From the NCBI GenBank assembly GCA_021292165.1, contig CM037880.1:139874564-139938563 (forward strand): DNA of 64,000 nt. Direction: 5' to 3'. The notes beneath the pieces were generated by a model that was given only the letters and a program-made list of their open reading frames with translations, did not search any database and had not been told where the DNA came from. A program made the translations under genes and the position numbers. Below are positions 44,119-55,951 of the stretch, in pieces. The stretch is from Shinisaurus crocodilurus (taxonomy: Eukaryota > Chordata > Lepidosauria > Squamata > Shinisauridae). Numbering within the stretch: position 1 is the first letter of the stretch; the number at the start of each line of letters is the position of its first letter.

Positions 44119-44682
44119 CAGTTGTTCAGGTCAGTTGTTTAATGAATGAACACAGGGGAAGAATGGAGTCTGCTGCTGCGTTGTCATTCTCCCTATGCTC
44201 ATTCAGTACACATATTGAACAAGTGAGATCTATGGTTGTTGAGGATCGTGAAGGCTTCCCCACTTGTATGCAGAGAAAGCTGGAGAAGGTCAGAATCAGA
44301 CTGAACAATGAAGAAGGAGCCACTGGCTGCTTTCCACTTTCTGTTTGTTTATCCACCTTATCAGTCTTCTTAGTGGATAATTTTCCCTGCTCCTCACCCC
44401 AGCTTATTGAGAAATGATGTATTCATTGTGAAACTTCCTCCCAAAGAGGTCCACCAAGGCAGTTCAGTTTTATTTTTAGAAAGCTGATTAAAAAATATTG
44501 TGTTCCATTGGGCCTTTTGTGGAGATAGATATAACTGGTGAATCAGCTCACTTTAAAAAACTGTTACCAATCTATAAAACATACAAAATGGTCTGTCAAC
44601 CTTTATTCACATTATAGAAAAGCTCTGTTAAATGTTGATATCCAAATTAAATCTCAGCTTCATAAAATTATAAAAGGGGTAT
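44119..44682. other. Non-coding stretch, no gene seen
   Basis: Flank of the L2 element. Frames of up to 106 codons have no known motif. Confidence 0.4.
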
Positions 44683-44902
44683 GGCCTGAATCCAATGTAC
44701 CATTAGCAAAAGAAACTGATGTGCTAGCAGAGTTCTGCTGCCTTTTCCCATTGCACAAGTGGTTGTGCAACCTAAGATCTGCAATTGGTTGTGCAAGCAG
44801 AACATTTAGTTTCATTCTTCCCTTGCACATAGCTTGAAACTTGGTTTCCGCTAGCACAATGTCATTTGCACTAGCGGAATGACACCATTGGATACAACCC
44901 TG
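44683..44902. mobile_element. MITE with ATCCAATG inverted ends
   Basis: The left end GGCCTGAATCCAATGTACCA pairs with the right end CCATTGGATACAACCCTG. The interior has palindromic pieces (GCACAAGTGGTTGTGCAACC, TTTCCGCTAGCACAATGTCA against TTTGCACTAGCGGAATGACA). Confidence 0.65.
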
Positions 44903-45818
44903 TTTCCTCCCCCCCCCCCAAGTCTCTAATTGTTCTCAGTCTTCTCTTAGAGCTATATATTCTGTCAATGTTGACATTTCAGCCAGTCTCCATATCTTCA
45001 CCAACCATTATTTCAATAAAGGAACAAACGAATCCTGCCATTTCTCAGCAACTAATATTTTTGCTGCTGTACTTCATGATATTCTTTCTGAACCATATCA
45101 TATAGATTGCCAACACAATGGACACAAAAGACAATGTATTCCAACATGAACCTTAAAATTACTTTATCTCTGAACAACTCCACCAGACATGTAAGAGAGA
45201 GACCAGCTTTAGTTTGTATACATTTCTGATACATTTGTATAGGTTGTAATCAGTCTAATCAATCATAATTAGTCAGAAAGATGTTAAATGCCACCAATAC
45301 ATTATTGTGTGTACTGGTTCTTTATATTGACTGTGCAGGACACAGTCGATATAAAGGAAATATGCAGGACTACATGCTCTGTAACACTCAGCATTCTCCC
45401 TCCCCATCTTTTCTTGAATGAGTTTCCCTTTTTACCTTCATAGCACCTATTAAATTTGGGACAATCGGTCCTTCTGCTTTTTTCTATCATAAATAATAGA
45501 TTTTAATTATGTCAGAGTAGGTGCAATGCTTCCCTTATTAAAAATGTGCAAAACAAAATGGCTCAATTAAAAAAAATACTGGTGTAATTGAGGTACATAA
45601 TTAGTTAATTTCCTTGATATCTCTGCTTGAGTTAGAAAGCTCCCATCTTGAATAATCTCCTTGAATTTAATAATATTGTGCCAGCATTTTTTTAATCTGA
45701 TAAATTGTTATCTGCTACAGATTTGTGTTTTATGTTAAAACTATTCATTGCTCTAATTATATACCACTGTTTTAATATGCCTTTATTTATTTTTTTACAT
45801 TATTTGTTAATTTGTTTT
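44903..45818. other. AT-rich non-coding stretch, no gene seen
   Basis: No recognised element or protein similarity. Confidence 0.4.
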
Positions 45819-45989
45819 CATAGACTCATAGATCATAGAGTAGGAAGGAGCCTACAAGGCTATCGAGTCCAACCCCCTGCTCAATGCAGGAAACTAGAGG
45901 AGGGGTCTCCCATCCAAATAATAACCAAGCCTGACCCTGCTTAGCTTTCCACACTCAGACAAGCTGAGCCAGCGTGAGCCACAGGCCTG
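45819..45989 (-). repeat. 5S rRNA-derived SINE with CR1-type tail
   Basis: Minus-strand copy: tail TAGACTCATAGATCATAGAG, central CTAGAGGAGGGGTCTCCCAT, and 5S head GACCCTGCTTAGCTTTCCAC. Confidence 0.88.
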
Positions 45990-46554
45990 TATTCAAACAT
46001 ATATATCCTGTTTCTCCATTTCTTTTAGGGGGAAAAAATTAAAATCCCAAAGTGGCTTATCTTGGTAGCTTCCTATTATAAGTCTCCCACCAAAGGCTCT
46101 GTGGAGCCATATTTGGCATGATGTACATTTGAAAATAAAATAAAATATACATATGCACATAATACACATGTGCATATACACATGTGCATGGAGAGATATT
46201 TACAATAAGTAACCATGATGCCTGTTGTATGGTAGAACCGTATGTTTTGCATCATGGTTTAGAAAATGTAAACATTTTTGTGACAAAATCTGAGATACGT
46301 TAATGAGGGAAAACAGTTTTATGGCCATGGGTAGGTTTGTAGAAATTTGTGTTGACCTATGGAAATGAAGACAAAACCTTATTCAAGGGACTGCTGCAAA
46401 GCCAAATGTAAGCCAAATGTCATTATTCTCCATGGTACATGCAGAATTACAATTGTACATGCCCTCCTGCCCTACTTTTCCCTTCCTCCAAGATGATATA
46501 TAAATGCATTTTTAATCAATGTCAATTGATTCCAGATTAAAAGTGGCTTGGATG
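45990..46554. other. AT-rich non-coding stretch, no gene seen
   Basis: A run of alternating CATATGCACATAATACACAT around 46150-46190 is low complexity. Nothing else is recognised. Confidence 0.4.
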
Positions 46555-46562
46555 CGCTAGAG

Positions 46563-46698
46563 CAGGACTCTCCAACCTTGGGTCCCCAGATGTTGCTGGC
46601 CTACAGCTCCCAGAATTCCTTGCCATTAGCCATGCTGGCTGAGTATGCTGGGAGCTGTAGGCCAGCAACATCTGGGGACCCATGGTTGGAGTGCCCTG
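46563..46698. mobile_element. Palindromic hAT-type MITE with perfect 8-bp target duplication
   Basis: The element starts CAGGACTCTCCAACCTTGGG and ends CATGGTTGGAGTGCCCTG, with the exact octamer CGCTAGAG at 46555-46562 and 46699-46706. It belongs to the family of 863-997, but its arms are less perfectly matched (TTGCTGGCCTACAGCTCCCA against TGGGAGCTGTAGGCCAGCAA). Confidence 0.9.
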
Positions 46699-46997
46699 CG
46701 CTAGAGAAACAAGTGATTAAGAGCTGAGACCTTAGAGGTTGAGTGGTGGGCTTCAGTTCATCGTCATGAATGTTCAATGCATGTGCTGTTGGTTTCAAAT
46801 AAAAAGTTAGCCCAAATTGGATGAGAGAAGTAATGTGACCAGAGATGAATCTCTTGGGGAATTGTACTTAGTGTCCTGTACTTGCCTGTGAGCGATATTG
46901 CTTAACTACCTTGTTCGGGGGAAGCAGGCCACCCCAAGGTTCACCTCTGTGGCATCATCAACATCACTCTTCTGCTGCACCTACTGCTCTCAGTGGT

Positions 46998-47404
46998 TCT
47001 GGATCCTCAGGGCTCCTCTACATGAGGCTTTTAGCCTGCCACTTTACCGAGGCTTCTTCTTCTGGATTATTTGTGGGATTAAGATCCTTTACATGTGTTC
47101 CCCCCCCCCCTGGGGTTTTCTTTCTCTGCCTTTCTATATGTTCCATTACACAGCCACAAGTTGGTGCTGCAGTATAGTGGAATTGTGAAAATACACGAGC
47201 TTCTCATTTTGGTTCATCCTGCCATTTGCAGATAATACCACACTTGATCTTTTTTTTTTTTTTTTTTTTTTTAAGCCATGGAAATGCTTGGAAAGCACGT
47301 GAGAGCCCCTGAAGGATGATGACGTCATGTAAGGCACCCACAAACTACCATGAGTGAAGAATCATGAGTGCACAATAAATCCCTCATGTGGAGAAGCCTC
47401 AGTC
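46998..47404. mobile_element. MITE with GGCTYCTCYACATGAGG inverted ends
   Basis: The left end CAGGGCTCCTCTACATGAGG pairs with the right end CCTCATGTGGAGAAGCCTCAG. The interior includes a C-run (47100-47111) and a poly-T run (47250-47272). Its left 200 bp match 63030-63290 in reverse complement. I found no target duplication. Confidence 0.6.
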
Positions 47405-50400
47405 CCAGCCATCATGTTTCTTTATGATATAGTGCATGTTTAAAATGGCTGCCAAATGCAAAAGTGTCACCATGTTCCTTTATACATAGCAATCACTTCT
47501 ATCATTGTACATTTATGTAGTTATCATTTGGGCTTTTATTTTGTTGTGACTGATGTGTACACACACACTTTTATTTATATAGTCAATTGATCACCATGTT
47601 CCAGAAATGGGACCTTTACTATATGAAGCAGTAACAAGTGGCACATCTCTTCCTCTTTCAGTGAACTCTTTTAAATATTGCTCTGGTTCCTAAAATTCCT
47701 TATCCTTTGCTGTGTAGGAGTTCTATCTTTGGAATCTCTATACATAAGCATATCTATATCCTGTTCTTTTCTATCCCTGAACACTTACAAAAGACTTCCT
47801 CTGATTTGTCACTGTTGAGTGCCTTCAAACAGATGCAAGCTATTTTGGACATTTTTGAAATATGTATTTGTACAGCTTGACAGTATTCCTGTTCACTTTA
47901 TATCCCTTTGAAATATTCTCACATATTTTGTGTGTGTGTGGGGGGCTCACACCTTCAGCTGAACGCACTTACAGAGCTACTGTGATTGGAAACCCTGATA
48001 AGGCAGAGTTCGGGATCATGGGAGCTCTGTAAGCATGTTCAGCTGAACTTGCTGGCAGAGAGCCCTTTTCAGTCTACCTGGCGGCTGGGAGCATGGGCAC
48101 ATTGGGGGAGGGGCATATGTACATGTCCACATCTCCTACCCCACTTTAGCCCTACACACAAGCAGACAAACATCTGCATAGGGCTATAGGGAAACAAGAT
48201 TAACTAGTATAATCCCATAATAAGATGCCCATTCCTCCACTGCACTCTGTTTTAGTGGAGTTTACTTCCAAGTAAGCATGCTTGAGATCTGAAATTTCAG
48301 TAAGACTAGCATATATGCTTTAGGGTTCCTTTTGAAGGTCACACTTGTCTCAAGCAAAACAGAGAAAATGCACTCTGTGGCATTCTATGGATCTCATCCA
48401 GTTAGCTATTTAGAATTGTTATTGAGACTTGCAACAAAACATTGCAGCGTGGAGTGATGCTGTTTATTATAGTTATATCTAGGGATATGCGATGCTGGGA
48501 ATTCTGTTCCATTTTAGCCCACTGGGATTCTGCACTGCTTCCATTCCAGTAAGCGGTGGAGGACTGTAGCGGATCCCCCCCCCCTCCGATTCTGGAAATG
48601 CCTTGCACATTTTGTTCAGGACTTGCCATTTGCGCAAATGGTAATTTGCACAAATTGTGGTTTTCTTTCTTTCTTTCTTTCTTTGTGGATCTTGATATTT
48701 GTGCAGATGGGGTCATTTTCTTTTAATTTCCTCCCGGTCAAGAGCGCAGTGCTCAAGAGTGCAGATTCAGCCATCCAATATGTGTAGTCTTGCTTTGTCA
48801 ATTTCCCTGTATTTTTTAGCTGTCAAGGGGAAGTGGAGTAGGTAACATACAAGGAAATTGACAAGGTGAGACTAATCTGTACACTGTTGTGAAGGACCAG
48901 GGGGAAAAATAATAGTAAGACAAAGGAGGAACCCATTTGCGCAACTCAGAAGCACCAAAAAAGAAAGAAAAAAAGTGAACCGAGTGAGTGCACCAAAGGA
49001 GAGGGACAATAACTCCCACTTGGCAATGTAATCCTCTCGCTATTAAGTGTCAAACCAACACTTGTCCGTGTCCTCCTTCCTTTCAGCACTTCCCCGAGTC
49101 TCCAGCAAGTCCAGAAAGGGGAGTTATTGGCTCCCCCCTTTTCAAGGCTCCTTCTTGGAGCAGTTACTCCTGTTGTGAAATTTCCCGTGTTTACTTCTCA
49201 GCCTCTAAATTTGCGTAAATTTCCCCTCCATTTACTTCCTAGCATCTAAATTTTCCAGCGGCTTTGTTTTGTAGGTGCATGTGCAGATGTTTTAAAACAA
49301 GTGTTAACCCCTTCCTTTCAATGGAACTCTAGATCATAGTTGCTTTTTAAATGGGCATGTAATTGACAAAACAATGCTTTGCTATGCTCAATAAATCACA
49401 AAAAGGGCAGCATCCGCTTTCATTGCGACTTCAATCATGCATATAGTAGTACTAAACCAAACTACAATTCTCAGGGGTCAGATTCAGACTTGTTTATTTG
49501 TATGTAGTCATCGGACCATTACAAAGCAAAACATTGACAAACAAAAGGAGCTACATTTCCACATGAAAGCAACACAAGTAAACATAAATAGCATTTACAC
49601 AAGCCTGAAGTAAATTATATAAAGAGAATAAACAAACTTAAAATTCTAAGGGCACAATCCTATGCAAGTTTAGACAGAAAAAAGCCTACAACTCCCCGCG
49701 TGCCCCAACCAGCTATGCTGTAGGCCTTTTTTTCTGCCCAAACTTGCATAGGATCACACTCTAAATCTCCCTGACAAGTCACAGCATTCTCCTTTAATTT
49801 CTCTCTCTCCTCGAATATTAATTACTGCAGATAGAAAATATGATGTCTTCACTTTTGCACATCTACCTTGTCCACACAACACTACACTCTTACGGATGAA
49901 CCTCATCATATATATCCTTAAATTCTGACCCAAATACACTTACATCAGCACATTATACAAATATATAATTAATGTGTGTGAGATCTTCAGCCTGTTTTAA
50001 ACCACAAGGACAGGTACACTCAGAAGCTGAGGGGAGCTTGCACATCAGGAATAGTAAATGAAACACCTTATTTGACCAGATATGCCATGGATTATGAAGT
50101 CTAAGAAATACCCACATATATTGTTGGGGTGAATAATACCACGGTGCAGGGTAGTGCTACTAGTAATGGCTATTATTAGTAGCAGTTAATGGCTACCATT
50201 CTAGTTTGTTTGTTCTTTGTGGGCAGCCAGATTTTCATAATCTGTGCTATCAGCTCGAGGATGCTTCAAAGCATGCAAATGATACCTCAGCTGCTCATAT
50301 GTAGTTTTCTTGGCTGAGATCCATTAAAGTCATATGCATCTTTCACGTAATGTCTTCATTGGCTATCAGTTGGGTGGTGAGCAGGGACAGGGCCAAGACT

Positions 50401-50817
50401 CCAGATCTCTCACCCAAGAGTCTGTCTCTCTTTCTTCTCTCCTTCTGGTGACAGGTGAAAGTAATTTTAGGCTCGTTCAGCTTTTGGAGGAAGAGACAGA
50501 AAAATAATCTTTCTTAACATATTGTTTGCTGCTAACTTCAGCTCTAGATCATTTTTGAAAAATTAATTCCGTATAGATTTGTTGATTTTAAATTGAATTG
50601 TATTGCTTGCTCCTGCCGCACTTCCATTTCTTGCATTTCTACTGGGATTTTTTTTTTTTTTTAATGGCATGTTAGTTACTTTGGACACTTTTTCTTTTGT
50701 AGAAAGGCTGAGTATGTTTTAAAAATAAACATACACAAATAATTTGAAAGCAGCTGGTATTAATCCCATGCTTCTTAAAATTGGGCTCTTTATGGTTCGG
50801 CTAGCAAATGGTAAGGC
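47405..50817. other. Non-coding stretch with unassigned repeat-like segments
   Basis: A TTTC microsatellite lies at 48661-48684. A possible MITE starts at 48491 (AGGGATATGCGATGCTGGG), but its right end is unknown. At 49649-49765 an inverted segment runs from GGGCACAATCCTATGCAAG to CTTGCATAGGATCACACTC, inside a longer repeat-like block (about 49490-50140) that I cannot classify. No gene is seen. Confidence 0.4.
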
Positions 50818-50825
50818 ATTGGAGG

Positions 50826-51504
50826 CAGGGCCGGATTAAGAGCATTATGGGCCTGGTGCTGAGGAGGGCGCGCAGCTGAAGAGGGCGCAGAAACGCTGCG
50901 CTCCTCTTCGCTGCTGCTGCGCCGCCCCCGCCAGGCCTCCTCCTCCGCTGCGCCGCCCCCGCCAGGCCTCCGCCTCCCCACCCGCCCGCCCGCCACCGCA
51001 CCCTCCCGTCCCGCTCGCCGCTGCGCCTCCCCCCGCCCTCCCGCTCGCTGCCGCTGCGCCTCCCGCCACCGCCGCCATCACCACCACCCCCGCCACCCCC
51101 GCCACCTACCTTCTCCGCTGTCGTGTCGCTTCCGGAGCCCCGCCCGCGTTGTTTTGGCGGGAGGAACCAGGGCAACAGGGCTTAAACAGCCCTGTTGCCA
51201 TGGTTTTCCCGGCAAAAAACAGCGCGGGGGTCCCGTCGCGTCACTTCCTCCTCCTCCTTGGCAGCGGCGGCGGCAGCAGCAGCAGCAGTAGCAGCCGCCA
51301 GGGCGGGGGGAAGGTAGGTTGGTGGTGGCGGCGCAGGGTTGTTTTTTTTTTGCAGAGCAGGGCTGCTTTGGAGAGGGGGGGGGACGCTAAATATTATTTC
51401 GCCTGGGGCGCCAAACTGCCCTGCACCGGTCCTGATTGTGGGCCTATTTTGGGGTAGGGGCCTGGAGCTGCAGCTCCAATAGCCCCTATCTTAATCCGGC
51501 CCTG
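50826..51504. mobile_element. Chimeric hAT MITE: ends of one family, body of another
   Basis: The 679-bp element is flanked by an exact octamer ATTGGAGG (50818-50825 and 51505-51512). Its first 39-40 bases and last 70 bases are those of the hAT element at 10352-13568 (CAGGGCCGGATTAAG ends). Bases from about 50865 to 51434 are the GC-rich family of 38374-39048, including that family's complete right terminus GCACCGGTCCTG at 51434. That family's left terminus is missing. The overlapping frames of 68-124 codons on both strands are low-complexity by-products. Confidence 0.92.
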
Positions 51505-51696
51505 ATTGGAGGCCTCTCCTGGCAGTGGATCCTGACAGTGGGATGCAGGTGCCTCACTCTTTGCATCACTGTGGTCTCAAGGGAGGAGGTGCAAAACTCT
51601 TTGCTGCTCTTGACTGCCACCACTGTTGGTGTGCAGAGGCTAGCTCAGCAGAAATTGGGTGACACAAGAAGCCAGTACAGCTTTTTCTTATAGACT

Positions 51697-51824
51697 AGGG
51701 CTGGGGAACCTGAGGCCTTCCAGATGTTGTTGGACTACAACTTTCATCATCCCTGACCATTGCCTATGCTGGCTGGGGCTGATGGGAGCCCAATGACATC
51801 TGAAGCACCACAGGTTCCCCACCC
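51697..51824. repeat. Decayed palindromic hAT-type MITE
   Basis: The left end AGGGCTGGGGAACCTGAGG pairs with the right end CCACAGGTTCCCCACCC. Inside, TTGTTGGACTACAACTTTCA is typical of the family. No target duplication is visible. Confidence 0.7.
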
Positions 51825-54800
51825 GCTGCTGCAGACTTTTCCACTGTGGAATATGTTGCTCAGAATGAGTTGCCTTGACAGATGTTTTGTGTAGAAGGTT
51901 GTTTCTTTAGCTGCTGCTTAGATTTCTCTCTCTCTAAAGGTCAGGTTAGTAAGATAACCAGCACCCTTTGCTGCCTTTGTCACTAGCAGCTGCCACAATG
52001 GCTTCCCATCTTATGCAGGAAGTGTGTCATGTTTCACAGTCTTCCCCTGTTTGCCAATTGCCCTATCGTTCAATTCTTCACGCTTCTAGCCATCTCATCA
52101 TCACATTTATTAGCCTCTTGAGGTGGCATACTTAACACCTCATCAAAAATAGCCTGGATCATCTCTTCTCTCACTGTTCTTCACTTGTCAACAAGTCATG
52201 TTCTACTCAACCTGCTCTTCCTCGCTCCTTTTGCACATGTGGTTCTTAGGAGCCTAATATTTGTCAATCATCCTGTACAATTTCCTCACCCAATTGTTAT
52301 AAACCATCTCCTCTGCAATATTGTGTCTTTTTTTTTTCTTTCCCATTTTCACACTGTGTTCTCATTACTGTTGAATGAAATTTTTAATTATTATTTTTCA
52401 GGCTTAAGAAGAGAAAAATATTATGCAGCTAATCCTAATGGCATTAACATCTCTGTTTGCTATGATTTTTCAGCAGAAGACAATATCCTGTTTATCTATT
52501 TTCAGTACTCTCTTCTGATGGAGGAATCTGAAACATATTGCCAGGCATTCTGAGAGCATTTTCTGATGTCCCGTAAAAATTCTGTGGGAACTGAATTTAT
52601 GTCTGTCTATAAGAAAGAAACTGTCCAACTGGCAAAAACCCACTGGATTCAATAAGGAGGGAACAGGAAAACATAAAAGCAGGGACATGATCCTTTGCAT
52701 ATGCTCATCACTCATGGGTGCTCAGTGTATCTTCTGCCACCTCCTCTTCTGCCCTCCTTTCCTTGCTACCAAACTTTACTGGGGGTAGTGGCAGATAGCA
52801 TCCATTTCCCATGCAGGGAAGTGAATGAGACTACATGTTCCAACATCCTCCAAGGGCAAATTGTGCTATTTGCATTCAAGGAAGACAATAAATAAAACCC
52901 TCAGCCATCTCATCTTAACAAGTAAGGTAAGCCCCTACCCCTCCCTACTCCAACCTGAGATATGGCCTATACATGTCAACACAAGTGCTTTGCAAGGCAA
53001 GAAAGGGGCAGGGGGAGATTCATCACAGCAGGAGTATGGAGGAGTTGTGCTGCAGAGCCCCCTGGGATACGTGCTGGGAACGGGGGAGAGGACGAAAGGG
53101 GGAACAAACCATGGCAAGCTAGCGATCGCCTGATCATCTGTCGGCAGCAGCATGGCTTAGTGAGTGATTAATCATCCCACCATGGCTTGCTTTCAGCATG
53201 GCTTATCATGACATGCAAACCAGCCCACTGAATGATACATGCAACTTTTTCACATGGAACCCTATTCTATTCATAGGCGAAATATGAATATGAATATTCC
53301 TCCCTAATCCCCCAGAGCTCTGCAAGGCCTTTGAACCTTGCTGTGTATATACAGTGCCAAAGGGGTGGGTGGGTGGGAATAGCACACTTTAATGGAGCCT
53401 GGAGAACCAGGGCTGGGGCAGGCCGCAACCACATTTCCATAAGGGGAAAAAACGGAGGCTAAATTGAATTTCATGCTTGAAGATATTTACAGGAATGCAT
53501 TTCCTTGTATCTATGTACCAATCCGTTTGTGAGAAATTTGCGGGAGCCCATCAGAAGCAGTGGTGGAACAGAACAAGCAACATTCTGAACAGGGAGTTGG
53601 CCTGGGATAGAGTGTGTGTGTCTGGGCAATTAAACCAGGATGAATAGTTTGAGAGACAGGGAGATTTGTGCTTCCCTATGTGACATGCCCCCCACACATG
53701 GGGGAAAGAATGGTTAAGCCACCTAGCTATTTGTCTATCGAATGTGAACATGCAAGAGAAATGGACTTTGGAGAGATAATTCATGATTTTGCATTGGAAA
53801 GGGCCAGAAAAATAAAGCTATAAAATGTTTGCATCTGCACTGGTCCATTAAAAGACCAAAAGAAAAAGAAAAAAGTGATGCTGTGATTGCACCCTGCTGA
53901 AATGCTTGCTTTTAAAACATATCCCCCCCCCTCCCGAATCATACTTAAAAGTGGAATAATTACAGAGAGAATGGATGAGCTTGGTGAAGTATAATGTCTT
54001 GACTTTATCTATTGCTGTCTTAAATTGGGCCGATCTGTGCATGTTTAGTAATGAGTATTCAAAGATACTGCCCATAATTAATCTGTGCTGCAATGACCAG
54101 TTGAAATTGGTTATTGTTTAATGGTCGGCATTTTTTTTTTAAAAAAGAAGAATTGCATTCAGGGTGTCTGATTGCTATAGTTTCTGCATCATTAATTATG
54201 CCAGAATAAGTAGCTTACCGCTAGCACTGGATCACAGCAAGAGTATAATGAAAATGGAAAATATTAGCATAGCAAACATCTACTGGACGGTGTTATCTTT
54301 CCCTTTCACTACCTTGCTTAAAACTGGAAACTACAAAGTACAGTATTGTTGCTGTTGCCATCACCTCCAATTAATGGCACCCATTATTCATAGGAGGGCA
54401 GCTGAGGTCACTTCCATGTGCTTTGTGCAAAGAACCCCACTATTCATCCTTTATAGTCTTCTGGATTGTGAGCTGTGGCAAATGGATTAAGGAAAGCGTC
54501 TATGAGGCGGTCCTTTCTCTGAGATATAGATTTGACCTTCAGTTGTCCTTGTTTTTTTTTTTATTGTATGATTTTATGTGTGCTACAGATAAGATTTTTT
54601 TTTAACAGGCTTGAAAAACAGCACTTCTGCCCAGCTTTTCTTTTCAAAGCCTGAGCGGGTGGGTATTTTCACCATTTCTGAAAGTATTTGCTGAATACAG
54701 ACAGATTGCCCCCCACCCCCACCAAACCCCCAGTAATTAGATGAACCTGAGACTTTGCTAGTTGAAACAGAAATATGTAAGCTCCTAATAACAAGCTGAA

Positions 54801-55490
54801 ATGGTTTGAAAGCAAGTTTGCTTATTGCGTGCTGTTTTCTTAACCTTATCTTTCAATGTGGGCACGCTGATTAATAAATGCACCCATGTTCCAAGTCATA
54901 CATTAACAAAGGCAAGGTTTGGCTTCTATAATACTGCATTTGTTGTATCAAACATTAGCTGGGATGGATTCTGCAGCAGCTTTCTCTCAGGTGCAGATCA
55001 ACTTCGAGGGCTCAGTAGATGCACTTCAACACTTCTCAGGATATCTGTATTGTTTCTCCTGTGGATGGATGGAAAAATTGCCTGGGAGGATTTTCAGCAG
55101 AAAAAATGGCTTAAGTGAAAAGGTTCAGCATACCCCCCCTCACTTTTCTGGTCAGTTCTATCAAATTCTCAGGCTCCTGCTAGGAGGCAATTGCATGTAT
55201 CTGCTGGTAGCATCTAATCTGGCCCTCACTGAGGTAGTAAATCTGTGTCTGGGCTGTACTCTTGCACACTGCACTACATAACTGAAGGCTCCTCCAAATA
55301 ATAACATTTCCTACACTTAGAACATAAACAGGCTTTGGGAAGAAAAGGCTAGGCTAGAACCAACTTCCCTAACATTTTATTTTCTACCTGGAGAGGTTTT
55401 TTTTTTTAGGGAGGGGTTTTGTTTTTTGTTTTTAAGAATTACAGCCTCTACCTGTAATCTGAAGTGGTACAGCCCAAACTAGGGATGAGG
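51825..55490. other. Long non-coding stretch, no gene seen
   Basis: About 3.7 kb. A MITE-like tail may lie at 53130-53225 (CATGGCTTATCATGACATGC). The parts 53930-54120, 54170-54310 and 54780-55270 lack repeats and have balanced composition, making them candidates for conserved non-coding DNA (appearance only). The 122- and 120-codon frames at 52185 and 54919 show no family motif. Confidence 0.4.
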
Positions 55491-55951
55491 GAGAAATTTG
55501 TTTGGTTATCATTTTAATGCAAATTGACCTAATTTCACACTTTCGAACCGATACATGATCCGAAACTCAGTTAATCCTTCGAAATTCACACTTCTCTAAA
55601 GTTTGCAATGGAGTTCTCCAATTAAAATGCATACAAAATATGTAGATTAGGGGAAAGTGCACACAAAAATGTATATATTTGTGAAAAGAATGTTAAAATG
55701 TGTCATATTAGGAAAATTGCTTGCCAAAAAAGTGTATATTAGGCCAAATAGTGTACAAAAATGAATGTATTAGGAGAAATGCACAAAAAAATGCATATGA
55801 ATTTTCATGCAAAGATGCCAAGTTTTTTTTAAAAAAAAATCTCAACATTCAGGACAAACTGAAGGCAAGATGGGAAAAGTTCTCAAAGTTTGGGATGAAC
55901 CGAACTTAAGAAAATGAGAAACATAGAAACCAGAATTGAGAGATTTGTCCA
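55491..55951. mobile_element. AT-rich hAT-like MITE (SINE-free copy)
   Basis: This is homologous to 19304-19961 without the CORE-SINE. It starts AGGGATGAGGGAGAAATTTG and ends GAGAGATTTGTCCA. Flanking octamers CCCAAACT (55483-55490) and CCCAAACG (55952-55959) agree at 7 of 8 positions. The interior contains about six degenerate units of roughly 30 bp around AAAATGTATATATTAGG. Confidence 0.8.

Noticed and set aside
50790..51457. Overlapping frames of 68-124 codons
   Set aside because: By-products of the GC-rich body of the chimeric MITE, where stop codons are rare in all frames.
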